From positions 1,338,581 through 1,402,580 of the forward strand of contig JABFGK010000001.1 in the NCBI GenBank assembly GCA_013112555.1: 64,000 bases of DNA. The letters are read 5' to 3'. A program made the translations under genes and the position numbers. Source of the stretch: Planctomycetota bacterium (GTDB taxonomy: Bacteria > Planctomycetota > Phycisphaerae > Phycisphaerales > UBA5793). Below, piece after piece: positions 28,859 through 37,462 of the stretch (positions are counted from its first letter, which is position 1; every line of letters begins with the position of its first letter). The notes below the pieces were generated by a model. It was not told the origin of the DNA. It ran no database searches and was given only the letters and a program-made list of their open reading frames with translations.

Positions 28859-29673
28859 TGCCCTCGCTGTTGATGAGTCATCCAGCTGATCTCGCCAAGC
28901 GACTCATTGTGTGTGTCACTCACTGCCCACAACCCCTTCGTGTGTGGGGGGGCAGTCAAGCCGGCCTGCTCCTGGTCTGATGGCTCATCGGGCGGCGCCT
29001 GTGCATCAGGTACGAGCGGATCGTCGATGCGATCAGAGGATCCCTCATCGTCAGCCGGTTCTTCGGTGCCCGCCTCGTCTTGCTCGAGGTCATCCGGCGG
29101 CGTCGGGCGTTCGATGATGAAAAACGGATTCGTCCCCCCGTGGCCGCTGTGACAGTCAATGCAATTGGAATCTTCGAGGCCGTGTTCCAGGACCGTCGGG
29201 TCGAGCAGTGCCTGTTCGTGACACTGCGCGCAGAGGCGGTGCGGTGCCTCCTGCAACAGGTGGGGGTAGCGGGAGTTGTGTGGGTCGTGGCACCACAAAC
29301 AGGCTCGCGATGCAACTGGCCCGTGCATGTATGGGTGGAGTGACACCTGCTCCTCATGACACTCCTTGCAGATGTCCACTGATACCTGTTGAAATCCGGC
29401 GAGCGACAGACCGCTGATGCCGGCGCCACCGTGACATGCCGCACAGTTTTCCTCAGCATACGGCTGATGCTCCATATAGAACATCGGGTTCCCCTGGTCA
29501 TCGCTGCCCAATGTGGATGCGTTGGGATCGGGAACGCCGTCAATGAAGAAACTGAGGACCCGATAACGCTGGTCCGGGCTTCCGCACCCTGCCCACCATG
29601 CCAGCAGCAATCCCAGACATGATGCCGTCATCACCAGGCGTGTCTGTTCAGAACTCATGCGTGGTCTGATCAT
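28852..29673 (-). CDS. Pentahaem c-type cytochrome lipoprotein
   Basis: Start at 29673; a lipoprotein signal ends at WWAGC. Five CxxCH motifs: CAACH, CKECH, CLWCH, CAQCH, CIDCH, in doubled-CXXCH spacing. The C-terminal third is an acidic, Pro-rich low-complexity tail (TEEPADDEGSSDRIDDPLVP). 273 residues. It overlaps the barrel-protein gene, suggesting tight stoichiometry; as a lipid-anchored haem protein it could plug the barrel. An alternative start is the Met at 29658. Confidence 0.8.
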   Translation of the reverse strand: MIRPRMSSEQTRLVMTASCLGLLLAWWAGCGSPDQRYRVLSFFIDGVPDPNASTLGSDDQGNPMFYMEHQPYAEENCAACHGGAGISGLSLAGFQQVSVDICKECHEEQVSLHPYMHGPVASRACLWCHDPHNSRYPHLLQEAPHRLCAQCHEQALLDPTVLEHGLEDSNCIDCHSGHGGTNPFFIIERPTPPDDLEQDEAGTEEPADDEGSSDRIDDPLVPDAQAPPDEPSDQEQAGLTAPPHTKGLWAVSDTHNESLGEISWMTHQQRGQW

Positions 29674-29867
29674 TGTGCAGGAACCTACCCGGGTGCTGGT
29701 CACCGTGCCCTGCCGGTGACGGCGGCGCAAAGTGTTACGATCAATGGGCGTCAGGTTTCAGCCACAGTATATGCAGCTCTCCATGTGCACTTATCGGCTG
29801 CAGGCAAACCGGAAATTACCGAAATGCGGGCGTGTTTGCGCTTCGTCCGCGGCAGGCTCCAGTTACT

Positions 29868-31232
29868 TCATTCCGGTGGTTGCGAATCCCCAGCCGCTTC
29901 GTCCGGCGTCCCCTCGTCGGGCGGATTCGATTGCTGCTCGTCCGCCGGCTCTGCCGGCGCGCCTTCCGGGCCGATGCTCTCTCCGCCGGATTGCTTCGCT
30001 GACAGGCCCATGTTGATTTCCGCAGCCTGGCGCTGAATATCGGCAGCGGTCACTCCATCTCGCAGTTGTCCAACTGCATACACGGCAACCCGTCGATCGC
30101 CCATTTGGTTGGTCACCAGGACAATCCGTTCAACATTGAAATCCGGATGGTAATACGGCTCGAAGAGCGCGAGGTCCTTCGGATCCTCGACGACGCTCAC
30201 ACCGACTGGGAGAAACATTGATCCTGGATGCGGGCCGGCGGAACCAAAGAAGGTCAGGATCTGGCCTTCCTGATCGAAGATCTGCACGTTCTGGAACGAC
30301 GAATCAACGATGTAGATCGTGCCGTCCGAGCCAACGGCCACATGCTTGGGCCGGTAGAAGGAGCCGAAGTTATCCGACAGGCTGCCGAAGGCATCGAGCA
30401 GTTCACCCTCCGGGCTGAACTTCTGCACACGGCACTTGATAACGTCCGTGACGTAGATGTTCCCATCCGTGTCGGTGTCGATGCCGAGCGGTCGGACGAA
30501 CTGGCCATCATCCGGGCCCCGCTCTCCGATCGAGCCGAGGACTTCACCGGTGCGTCGGTCCATGATGACAATTGACTGGGAAGCAAAATCGCAGGTGTAC
30601 AAGCGATCTCCGTACACGGCGACGCCGGTCGGCTTGAACTCATCATGCCCGAACATGGTGATATATCGATCATTGCGATCGAAGACAAATACCACACCTC
30701 GAATCCCGTCAGACACATACTTCATACCGTCGGGAGCAATCGCAATATCAGATGCCTGTGACAGGGTCTGGAGTCCGGTCGTTCCCATCACGCGAACCTG
30801 CTTATTGACCAGGTCAAAAACGACGACTTGCTGGCCACGGATGTCACAGACGTAGATGCTGCCGTTCCACATTTCAACGCCGTACGGTTTCTTCACGGCG
30901 ACGACGTTGCGAACCTCCCGCCCGAAGAGTGCGCGGTCAAGGGCGCTTTCCTCCTGTCGGAGAATGTCCTCGCTGTGTTCGTACGATGCGACAAACTGGA
31001 CGCGGGGTTCGTCCGGGAATGGTGGCCACCAGGCGAAGGCCTTGGGGATCTCGGGCCCGACGCCTCCCTGCTGAGACGTTTGGCATCCGATCAGCAGGAG
31101 CGAGGTGAGGCAGAGTGTGGTCAGGCCGGCCAGGTGTCGACCGAGTTGGCTGACCGGTTTCATACCCGATACGGGTCCGGATGTCACGGTACTGTGGGGA
31201 GGGTTCATCATCCACCGGGATCGTGCTCTCAT
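29868..31232 (-). CDS. NHL-repeat propeller lipoprotein
   Basis: 454 residues from the start at 31232 (AAAGGATG upstream); the Met at about 31162 is an alternative that places the lipobox (LTSLLLIGC) at a more usual distance. NHL/YVTN blades: IYVCDIRGQQVVVFDLVNK, KYVSDGIRGVVFVFDRND, LYTCDFASQSIVIMDRRTG, IYVTDVIKCRVQKFSPEG, IYIVDSSFQNVQIFDQEG. The FAWWPPFPDEPRVQFV segment after the signal resembles ITWPPAPEQARIRYVG in the other NHL lipoprotein at 25579, so they are paralogues bracketing the barrel and haem genes. The tail is acidic. Confidence 0.8.
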   Translation of the reverse strand: MRARSRWMMNPPHSTVTSGPVSGMKPVSQLGRHLAGLTTLCLTSLLLIGCQTSQQGGVGPEIPKAFAWWPPFPDEPRVQFVASYEHSEDILRQEESALDRALFGREVRNVVAVKKPYGVEMWNGSIYVCDIRGQQVVVFDLVNKQVRVMGTTGLQTLSQASDIAIAPDGMKYVSDGIRGVVFVFDRNDRYITMFGHDEFKPTGVAVYGDRLYTCDFASQSIVIMDRRTGEVLGSIGERGPDDGQFVRPLGIDTDTDGNIYVTDVIKCRVQKFSPEGELLDAFGSLSDNFGSFYRPKHVAVGSDGTIYIVDSSFQNVQIFDQEGQILTFFGSAGPHPGSMFLPVGVSVVEDPKDLALFEPYYHPDFNVERIVLVTNQMGDRRVAVYAVGQLRDGVTAADIQRQAAEINMGLSAKQSGGESIGPEGAPAEPADEQQSNPPDEGTPDEAAGDSQPPE

Positions 31233-31423
31233 CTGTGCATCCTTTGTCTCTAGGGCGAAGGATTCGGAATCCAAGCCATCGTATACCCCAACATCGGAGT
31301 GTCGTACCCCCGACATCGACTCTACGAGTCTTCCCTGATCGTTTTTTTGGTGCGGACCATGGCGACTGAGCCATTCGTGCTTGGTCCACAGCAGATCCAT
31401 CACAGAGCGCCTGAGGAGCGTCC

Positions 31424-31464
31424 AAAAAGTGACAGGCCGACCGGTTTTGAACCGATCGGCCTGT
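31424..31464 (-). terminator. Rho-independent terminator of the tetrahaem cytochrome gene
   Basis: A 15-position stem with one G-T pair (31432-31446 with 31450-31464) is followed, on the minus strand, by CACTTTTTGGAC. It lies about 80 bp past the stop at 31542. Confidence 0.8.
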
Positions 31465-31541
31465 GAATCGCTCGATTGTCGTGATGGGAGTTGCGTGAGT
31501 CCGAGACCCGGTCGCCCTCACATCACAGTGCGATCATCAAG

Positions 31542-32159
31542 TTACTTGATGTGGCACATCAGGCACAGAGCACTGGCATCGTTGCTTCTCCAGAGCATAC
31601 CGAGGCCCTGGCGGTTGTGCGGCTCGTGGCAAGTCGTGCAGGAGACGACGCGTTCGGGGTTGCCGTCAATGATCATGTCCTCGAGGTGCGGGCCATGGCC
31701 GCCTTCCCACGTGGACGGATCGTTCATCCACGGGACGAGCGGGTAGATGCCGTCACGACCGACCGGGTGATCATTGACGAGGTCGGTGCCGATGAGCTCA
31801 TCACCATTGATGAAGTCACCACCGGTGGCGCCGCCGTAGCTATCGAGAGCCACGGTGCCGTCATGGCAACCCATGCACAGGACACTGCGTCCGTCAAGGG
31901 CATCGTCACGGGAATAGTCGCCGCTATGGAGGTTGTACACCTGGCCGATGTCGGGCAGTGCGTGATTCCACAGGGGAGCCCTGGTCACTTCAACCATCGA
32001 ATGGTGAGGCGTATGGCAAGGCTTGCAGATCTCGTTGTCGGACCAGCCCTCGCCACTGAAATCGTGAGCACTGCCGACGATGTCAGCAGGAGCAGTCACA
32101 ACCATGAGGCCTAGAGCCAAACCAGCAGCACCGGTGAGCAGAGCGGTCTTAGTCTTCAT
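31542..32159 (-). CDS. Tetrahaem c-type cytochrome, periplasmic
   Basis: 205 residues with a signal peptide (TALLTGAAGLALGLMVVTAPA) and four CxxCH motifs (CKPCH, CMGCH, CTTCH, CLMCH). DIVGSAHDFSGEGWSDNEIC and CHDGTVALDSYGGATGGDFI closely match the pentahaem protein at 10087-10725. A strong GAGGAAAGG ribosome binding site lies just upstream and a clean terminator follows, so it is a well-expressed single gene by appearance. Probable small periplasmic electron shuttle. Confidence 0.85.
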   Translation of the reverse strand: MKTKTALLTGAAGLALGLMVVTAPADIVGSAHDFSGEGWSDNEICKPCHTPHHSMVEVTRAPLWNHALPDIGQVYNLHSGDYSRDDALDGRSVLCMGCHDGTVALDSYGGATGGDFINGDELIGTDLVNDHPVGRDGIYPLVPWMNDPSTWEGGHGPHLEDMIIDGNPERVVSCTTCHEPHNRQGLGMLWRSNDASALCLMCHIK

Positions 32160-32496
32160 CTTTTCTTTCCTTTCCTCTCAACTCGCTGAGAAAGAAATAG
32201 TTGTTTTTTACTGAGCGGAATGCGGAGTCCCCCTCCACACACGATCAGTCACTTCGCCTTTCGATATGCAAGCACCGTACCAACACGGCAGAAGACCCGT
32301 TCTTTGCCAAAAAACGTTGATTATGGGAGTCTGGGTAAGTTATCACACTCTCTTTGTCCCATTTGTAGGAATGGCACAATCCCTTCCTTCCCGACCATCA
32401 GACGCCCCTGTCTCAGGAATGAGAGGTCAGGACGCAAGTGGTTCCCGTCCCTGACCGATGCCCATTCTGATCGAAGCACTCCAGGGGGGGAGGCCA
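32160..32496. other. Divergent promoter region between two cytochrome genes
   Basis: It separates the minus-strand tetrahaem gene and the plus-strand hexahaem gene. A TGGCAC at about 32373 recalls half of a sigma54 element, but the matching -12 GC is absent. No gene is apparent. Confidence 0.35.
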
Positions 32497-33510
32497 ATGT
32501 CAAATAGCGCGCTCAAGCGGCATTCAAACTGTTATCAGAACTCCACGCGAATCGTCCAACCCGGGCGGGCACGGCCGGGTCGGGCCGCAGCCCTGGCCGG
32601 GGCCGTGCTGACGGTCTCACTGCTGGCCGGGCCTGCATACCTATTTGAACCGGTCCGTGGCATGGCAGCAACGGCCACTGCGGTCCCACTGCAGCAGCGG
32701 CCGCAACAGACTGCAGATGGGACGGCTGACCAGGGCGAAGAGGAACCCTCCTCGAATACGTTTGCCCCACCTCGAGCACGGTGGACCGATAATCGCTGCG
32801 GCAACTGCCACCGGCCCAATGCACTGTCCTCACACCCGGTCGGGGTCAGGGCCGGCATGAAGGTTCCTGACGATCTTCCACTTGATAACGGGCGGATCAC
32901 CTGCCTCACCTGCCATAACGGGGACGATTCAGAGGCTCACGGCCTGGCCCGGCAAAACGGGCGTCCACTGCTGCGCGGGGACGTCACGCCGGCACAGTTG
33001 TGTGCTCGGTGTCATGAGTCATATGGAGACAGCCGCCGTGATGCCCATGCCAATGCGCTGCAGACAGCCCATCTCGGTTGGGACTCCGGGAAGCCGAGCG
33101 GGTCACCTGATCGATTCAAGGCTCGAGGTGAGGATTGGGCCTTTGCGTCTGATCTCGATATGGTCAGCCAGACCTGCATGGCCTGTCATGATGACCTCAA
33201 TGCCCCGAGCGGGACCGGTGACGCAGGGCCTCAATGGGCCGTTCGAGGAACCGGTGAGATTATCGGCGGCTCGTTTTCCGTGCCGGGGGCCGGCTCGCAT
33301 CCGGTGGGCGTTCGCATGGACGGGCTCGGGAGCAACCGCCTCGGCGCGATGGAGGTCAAGTCGGGCTTTGAGTTGAGAGGCTCCGACATGCAACTGGTCG
33401 ATGGGATGGTCAGTTGTGTGACCTGTCACAGCCTGTACTCGCGGCAGTCCAACCTACTGGTCATGTCCAACGAGCGCAGCCAACTGTGCTTCTCATGCCA
33501 TATGGACTAG
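32497..33510 (+). CDS. Hexahaem c-type cytochrome
   Basis: 337 residues from the ATG at 32497, preceded by a GGGAGG within a long G run. Signal segment: ALAGAVLTVSLLAGPAYL. Six CxxCH motifs: CGNCH, CLTCH, CARCH, CMACH, CVTCH, CFSCH. The repeated phrase SHPVGVR...G appears twice, suggesting internal duplication. It ends in CHMD, with the last haem near the C-terminus. It is the right boundary of the cytochrome region. Function beyond electron transfer is unknown. Confidence 0.8.
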   Translation: MSNSALKRHSNCYQNSTRIVQPGRARPGRAAALAGAVLTVSLLAGPAYLFEPVRGMAATATAVPLQQRPQQTADGTADQGEEEPSSNTFAPPRARWTDNRCGNCHRPNALSSHPVGVRAGMKVPDDLPLDNGRITCLTCHNGDDSEAHGLARQNGRPLLRGDVTPAQLCARCHESYGDSRRDAHANALQTAHLGWDSGKPSGSPDRFKARGEDWAFASDLDMVSQTCMACHDDLNAPSGTGDAGPQWAVRGTGEIIGGSFSVPGAGSHPVGVRMDGLGSNRLGAMEVKSGFELRGSDMQLVDGMVSCVTCHSLYSRQSNLLVMSNERSQLCFSCHMD

Positions 33511-33543
33511 AGAAGCACACGGTGGTCAGCCTGTATGGCCGGT

Positions 33544-35820
33544 TCAGCCGGAGGCGTCCTGATTGCCGTCGAGGCGCGAGGTCTGGGTGTTTGATCCGCC
33601 GGTATTGCCGTCGAGTCCACGATGCTCGAAGATGAGCGGGACGGTGTTGGACGGCGGGAGGTTCAGCGCACCGTGTGCCCGTGCGGAGGCGGTCCCGAGG
33701 ATTCCATCGGACGTTCTGACCAGATCAAGCAGATCGGCAGCCTGGCTCTGGCTCACAAACGCGCCGAATCGCCGGGCTGAATCGCTGACCAATCCCAGGA
33801 ATGCAATCTGAATCAGTTCCTCATCGGTCTCGTAGAGGGCCACATCCATCAGTGCCTGCTGGGCACCGGGGGTGTTGATCCAACTCAGCGTCTCGGCCGC
33901 CGTCAGTCGCAAGTTACCGCTGAATCGGTCCAGCGCACCGACCAGGGGGCCTTCTGCCCGAGCGATGTCAAATGCCCGGGAGTTCTTGACGGCAATGTCA
34001 CGCAGAACGGACAGGGCACGGCCGGCATACTGCTCCGCTTCATCGTCGGAGAGCAGTTCACCGAGTGTGCGTCTGATCACGGAGTCCTCTGCGGCTGCCA
34101 GTTGGGAATCGTTGACGCCGGAGCGTGCCACCGAAACGGCGGCATCGTCTTCGTAGTCGGCACGAATCCCCTCGACTTCAGCAATGGAGGTGAGAACGAG
34201 AATCGGGCTGGCTGCGACGAGGGGGTGGTTCCTGATCCCGTTCGTGGTTGCCTGCAGTTCGTTCCGTCTGATCTTCAGGAGGAACAGGTCGACGCCGGCG
34301 GCACTCGTGAGATCCTGACGGAGTTCCTCGAACGAGGCGCGGGGCGGCAGGACGGTAAAGCCGCGAACGCGCAGTGACTGTGCCAAGGCTCGACGGTCCT
34401 CATCGTCATCGGCAATGACCGCTGCGAAGCGTTCTGCACCGACGCTGATGCACGAGCCGAGCAGGGGGACGACTCGGTCGCCGCCGGCAAACCGGTTGGC
34501 CGGCAAAGCCGCCCCGAGGGCCAGGGCAGCATCGTAGCGAACGCGGCGATCCGGGAAGTCGAGGGCAGCCACGAGCGGGCTGGGCTCATCGCCGGACAGC
34601 CACAGGTTGGCCCCGCCGGCGGTTGAGTTCAGTGAGGCGATCGCGTGACGGGCCAGTGGGGCATTCAGATCACCGACGGCCCGACCGAGTACGCGCTGGG
34701 CAATGCCGGGTCCGGTGTTGACGGCGTAGAACATCGGCTCACGCATGTCGGTGCCGTAGGTCGCGTCGACACCATCGAGCAACTGGTCGGCCCGACGGAA
34801 GTTGGAGGCAACCCACAGGCTCAACGCCGAGGCGTTGTCCGATGTCGCCGTCAGTACATTCTCGGCACAGCGCATGGCCATGACTTCACTGAAGACATCC
34901 GTGGGGACCGGCTGCGGCAGCAGGTCGCCTGACCTGGAGCTCATCCAGATGTTGTTGGTGGCTTCGGAGGGCCAGGCAATGAGGCTCTCGGCCTCGCTCC
35001 AGTACCGCTCACCGAGTGCGAGCCACAACTCGGTCGTCGTGGCATTGGGCGTGCCGCCCAGTTTGGAATAGGCACTCATGGCTGCGTCGCGAACCTGCTG
35101 GTCCTTGCGTTCATTGAGCGCCAGTTCGAGCAGCGATGGCATGGCGTGGGAATAGCCGATATCGGACAGGATCTTGCAGACTGTTTCCTGCGTCACCGAA
35201 TCGAGATTCGGCAGGGCAGTGCACAGCGGGGTAACGGACTGGCGCCCGATTGAAGTGAGCATCGAGACGCAGGCCGACTTCATGCTGCGCTTGGCCGTGC
35301 CGGCGATTTGTTCGAGCAGTTGCGGGACGGCATACTCGCCGGCCGATCGCAGGGCTTCCTGGGCCAGCAACTGGGCCCGGGCGCTTCCCACGAGGTTATT
35401 GATGTGCTTTTCAATCTCATCGGGATCGCGAGCCAGATCGATGCGTCCTTTGCGGAGCCTGATCTGGAGTTCGCCGGCCACATCCTCGACTTCCGGCATG
35501 CGGAGGGCCCGGCTCAGTGCATTGCTCAGCCGATCGTCAAGGTCGCGATCTTCGACCAGAGTGTACAGATCGGCATCGTTGATCTCTGAATCGAGCAGGG
35601 CCTGGGCCGAACCGTGTGCCAGATCAAGTCGGGCAATCAGGACATAGTGGATGAAGTCCTCGAGCCACTGGGCTTCCTGTGAATCCCTGCTTGTCTGGAC
35701 CTGTGGTGCAGGGGCAGCCAGGGCTGTCGTTGGCACCGATGACGTTACGAATACGGGCAACGCCACCGCTGGCAGCAGGAACAGACTGGTGGTGTAGAAC
35801 CGGCGCGTTGGGATCGACAC
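33544..35820 (-). CDS. Secreted HEAT-repeat protein with an embedded receiver-like segment
   Basis: 758 residues with a signal peptide (TSLFLLPAVALPVFVTSSVP...ALAAPA). HEAT/armadillo-like helical repeats cover about 150-300 and 580-740 (AQEALRSAGEYAVPQLLEQI, RLTAAETLSWINTPGAQQAL). Residues about 450-570 look like a response-regulator receiver fold (FAAVIADDDEDRRALAQSLR, PILVLTSIAEVE) but without a clear phospho-Asp context, and it would be outside the cytosol. It is convergent with the hexahaem cytochrome gene. No function is assigned. Confidence 0.6.
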   Translation of the reverse strand: MSIPTRRFYTTSLFLLPAVALPVFVTSSVPTTALAAPAPQVQTSRDSQEAQWLEDFIHYVLIARLDLAHGSAQALLDSEINDADLYTLVEDRDLDDRLSNALSRALRMPEVEDVAGELQIRLRKGRIDLARDPDEIEKHINNLVGSARAQLLAQEALRSAGEYAVPQLLEQIAGTAKRSMKSACVSMLTSIGRQSVTPLCTALPNLDSVTQETVCKILSDIGYSHAMPSLLELALNERKDQQVRDAAMSAYSKLGGTPNATTTELWLALGERYWSEAESLIAWPSEATNNIWMSSRSGDLLPQPVPTDVFSEVMAMRCAENVLTATSDNASALSLWVASNFRRADQLLDGVDATYGTDMREPMFYAVNTGPGIAQRVLGRAVGDLNAPLARHAIASLNSTAGGANLWLSGDEPSPLVAALDFPDRRVRYDAALALGAALPANRFAGGDRVVPLLGSCISVGAERFAAVIADDDEDRRALAQSLRVRGFTVLPPRASFEELRQDLTSAAGVDLFLLKIRRNELQATTNGIRNHPLVAASPILVLTSIAEVEGIRADYEDDAAVSVARSGVNDSQLAAAEDSVIRRTLGELLSDDEAEQYAGRALSVLRDIAVKNSRAFDIARAEGPLVGALDRFSGNLRLTAAETLSWINTPGAQQALMDVALYETDEELIQIAFLGLVSDSARRFGAFVSQSQAADLLDLVRTSDGILGTASARAHGALNLPPSNTVPLIFEHRGLDGNTGGSNTQTSRLDGNQDASG

Positions 35821-36019
35821 AGGGAGGCCTCCAATTGTTACCGTTCAAGGGATACGCCTCGCAGGGCGTACATCGGCGTGGGCATAGCAGTCATCCGCCG
35901 TGCCGGAATGTATCGGGCGCAAGCGGAAGTGTCAATCATAGTGGCCTTTGCACCCTTCATTCCAGCCAAAGCCCTTGACTGATCAGAATCGGTCTCAGTA
36001 GGATGGCCTGTCCATCGAT
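35821..36019. other. Spacer upstream of the cobalamin riboswitch
   Basis: It contains the divergent promoters of the HEAT-repeat gene and the riboswitch transcript by position. No gene or clear promoter was recognised. Confidence 0.35.
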
Positions 36020-36290
36020 GAGGGACCGGGCAAACAAGGCAAGACAGCCCGGTTCCGTGAGGGAAGTGTGGTGAAAAGCCACCGCGGACGCGCCGCCGTA
36101 ACGGGTGGTCGTTTGACCCTGGTAGAGGCCTGATTCAAAGCGAATCTGCGATCTCAAAGGGGCAGCGACAGGCGCCGGACCTCGTTGCCACTGCCTGGAC
36201 TGACTTCGGATGCAGACTGATGGATCCGGAGAAAAAGCAGGCGGGAAGGCGGTTCGGCCCTCAGACCCGAAGCCGGAAAACCTGTCGATG
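36020..36290 (+). promoter_or_regulatory. Cobalamin (B12) riboswitch
   Basis: The ordered conserved blocks of the cobalamin class are present. GGGAAGTGTGGTGAAAAGCC at 36061-36080 corresponds to GGGAA..GGTGAAA..CC. GCGGACGCGCCGCCGTAACG follows at 36084-36103. TTGCCACTG at 36185-36193 corresponds to the GCCACTG block, GGGAAGGC at 36243-36250 is next, and CCGAAGCCGGAAAACCTG at 36267-36284 corresponds to CCGAAGCCAGGAGACCTGCC. It lies in the 5' leader of the secreted-protein gene starting at 36518. Such elements usually repress downstream genes when B12 is abundant. Confidence 0.8.
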
Positions 36291-36517
36291 GCCATGGACC
36301 GACCGGGCCGTCCTCGCGGATACAGGATGCCGGCACCAGGGCTTGTTGCGCACGTCCCTGATCCCAGTATTCCCTTTCCAGCACCTGACACACAGTGTCA
36401 ACGGCACGCTCGGGCCACCGTTGCGGCCATCGGTCCGACCAGGTCCGGGGCCGTGTGGTTTTCACCCGTACCCGGGCCCCACGCGCATATATGGGGCCAC
36501 GTCAGGGAGTCATTGAC

Positions 36518-37462
36518 ATGTCGTTGCGTTTTTCTCGTTTCCCCACTTTTTTCCACTGGTCGCTCTGCTGGCTGGCCGTCGGCCCGGCTGCCATAGCCGC
36601 CAAGCCCCCGGTCCAGCAGGAGCAGACACCGGTGCCGGCCCCGCTGTCATCGCCGTTTGCGACCAAAGTACTCGATTACCTTCCCGGGGAGGGGTTGTAC
36701 GTCAACGACCCCAATTTCAATGATCCTGCCCGAGCCCTTGGGGCCCCGATCGGCGGAGGCACGCTCCTGGCAGACAGTACAAAACTGGTCACCCTCGGAG
36801 GATTCGGCGGGTCAATCACGCTCGGATTCGACCACACGGTGGCGGATGACCCGGCAAATCATCTCGGGCTGGACTGCATCATCTTCGGAAACGGCGTCTG
36901 GATCGGTCAGAACCCGCTGAGCCGCTGGTCCGAGGCTGCCGTGATCGAAATCAGCCTGGATACGAACGGAAACGGGCTGGCCGACGATCTGTGGTACCTC
37001 ATCCCCGGGTCAGACATCAGCGACCCGATCAACCAGCAACGCAACGGTTTTTACCTGTTGCCGGACGATCCGTATGCCCAGCCGCCGCTGGACAACCCGA
37101 ATGGCGACGGCTTCGAGGCGTGGTGGGGCTATGCCGACCTGGCCCCGGTCTTGAAGCGTGGTGATCTGGATGGCGACAACTCGGTCGATAACCCCTGGGT
37201 TTCGAACGAGTCCTTCTATACGGTGCCTGATGACCCGCTGACAGTCGGAGTTGATGCCGGCAGTGGGGGAGGAGACGCGTTTGACATTGCCTGGGCCGTC
37301 GATCCCCTGACCGGGCAGCCGGCCGACTTGCCGGGCTTTGATTTCATTCGGATCACCTCGGCCGTCTGGTCCTTTGACAACTGGTTCGGCGAGGTGTCGG
37401 CTGAAATCGGCGGCGTGGCAGACGTCGGCGGTCGTGCCTTCCGCGGAGTCCTCAGACCATGA
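36518..37462 (+). CDS. Secreted surface protein under a cobalamin riboswitch
   Basis: 314 residues; the start is chosen by the GGGAG about 10 nt upstream and the signal peptide that follows (FHWSLCWLAVGPAAIAA). Jelly-roll-like wording: GFGGSITLGFDHTVADDP, LDCIIFGNGVWIG, EAAVIEISLDTNGNGLADD, WYLIPGS, DFIRITSAVW. It resembles exported proteins annotated only as cell-surface proteins. The start is about 230 nt past the riboswitch core and overlaps the next gene by 4 bp. A role in B12 capture or another B12-regulated surface process is inferred from the riboswitch only. Confidence 0.7.
   Translation: MSLRFSRFPTFFHWSLCWLAVGPAAIAAKPPVQQEQTPVPAPLSSPFATKVLDYLPGEGLYVNDPNFNDPARALGAPIGGGTLLADSTKLVTLGGFGGSITLGFDHTVADDPANHLGLDCIIFGNGVWIGQNPLSRWSEAAVIEISLDTNGNGLADDLWYLIPGSDISDPINQQRNGFYLLPDDPYAQPPLDNPNGDGFEAWWGYADLAPVLKRGDLDGDNSVDNPWVSNESFYTVPDDPLTVGVDAGSGGGDAFDIAWAVDPLTGQPADLPGFDFIRITSAVWSFDNWFGEVSAEIGGVADVGGRAFRGVLRP

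Noticed and set aside
32373..32390. Sigma54 promoter before the hexahaem cytochrome
   Set aside because: TGGCAC is present but the -12 GC element is not at the required spacing.
36395..36517. Extended N-terminus of the secreted protein from 36395
   Set aside because: It lies in the riboswitch leader, has no ribosome binding site and hides the signal peptide.
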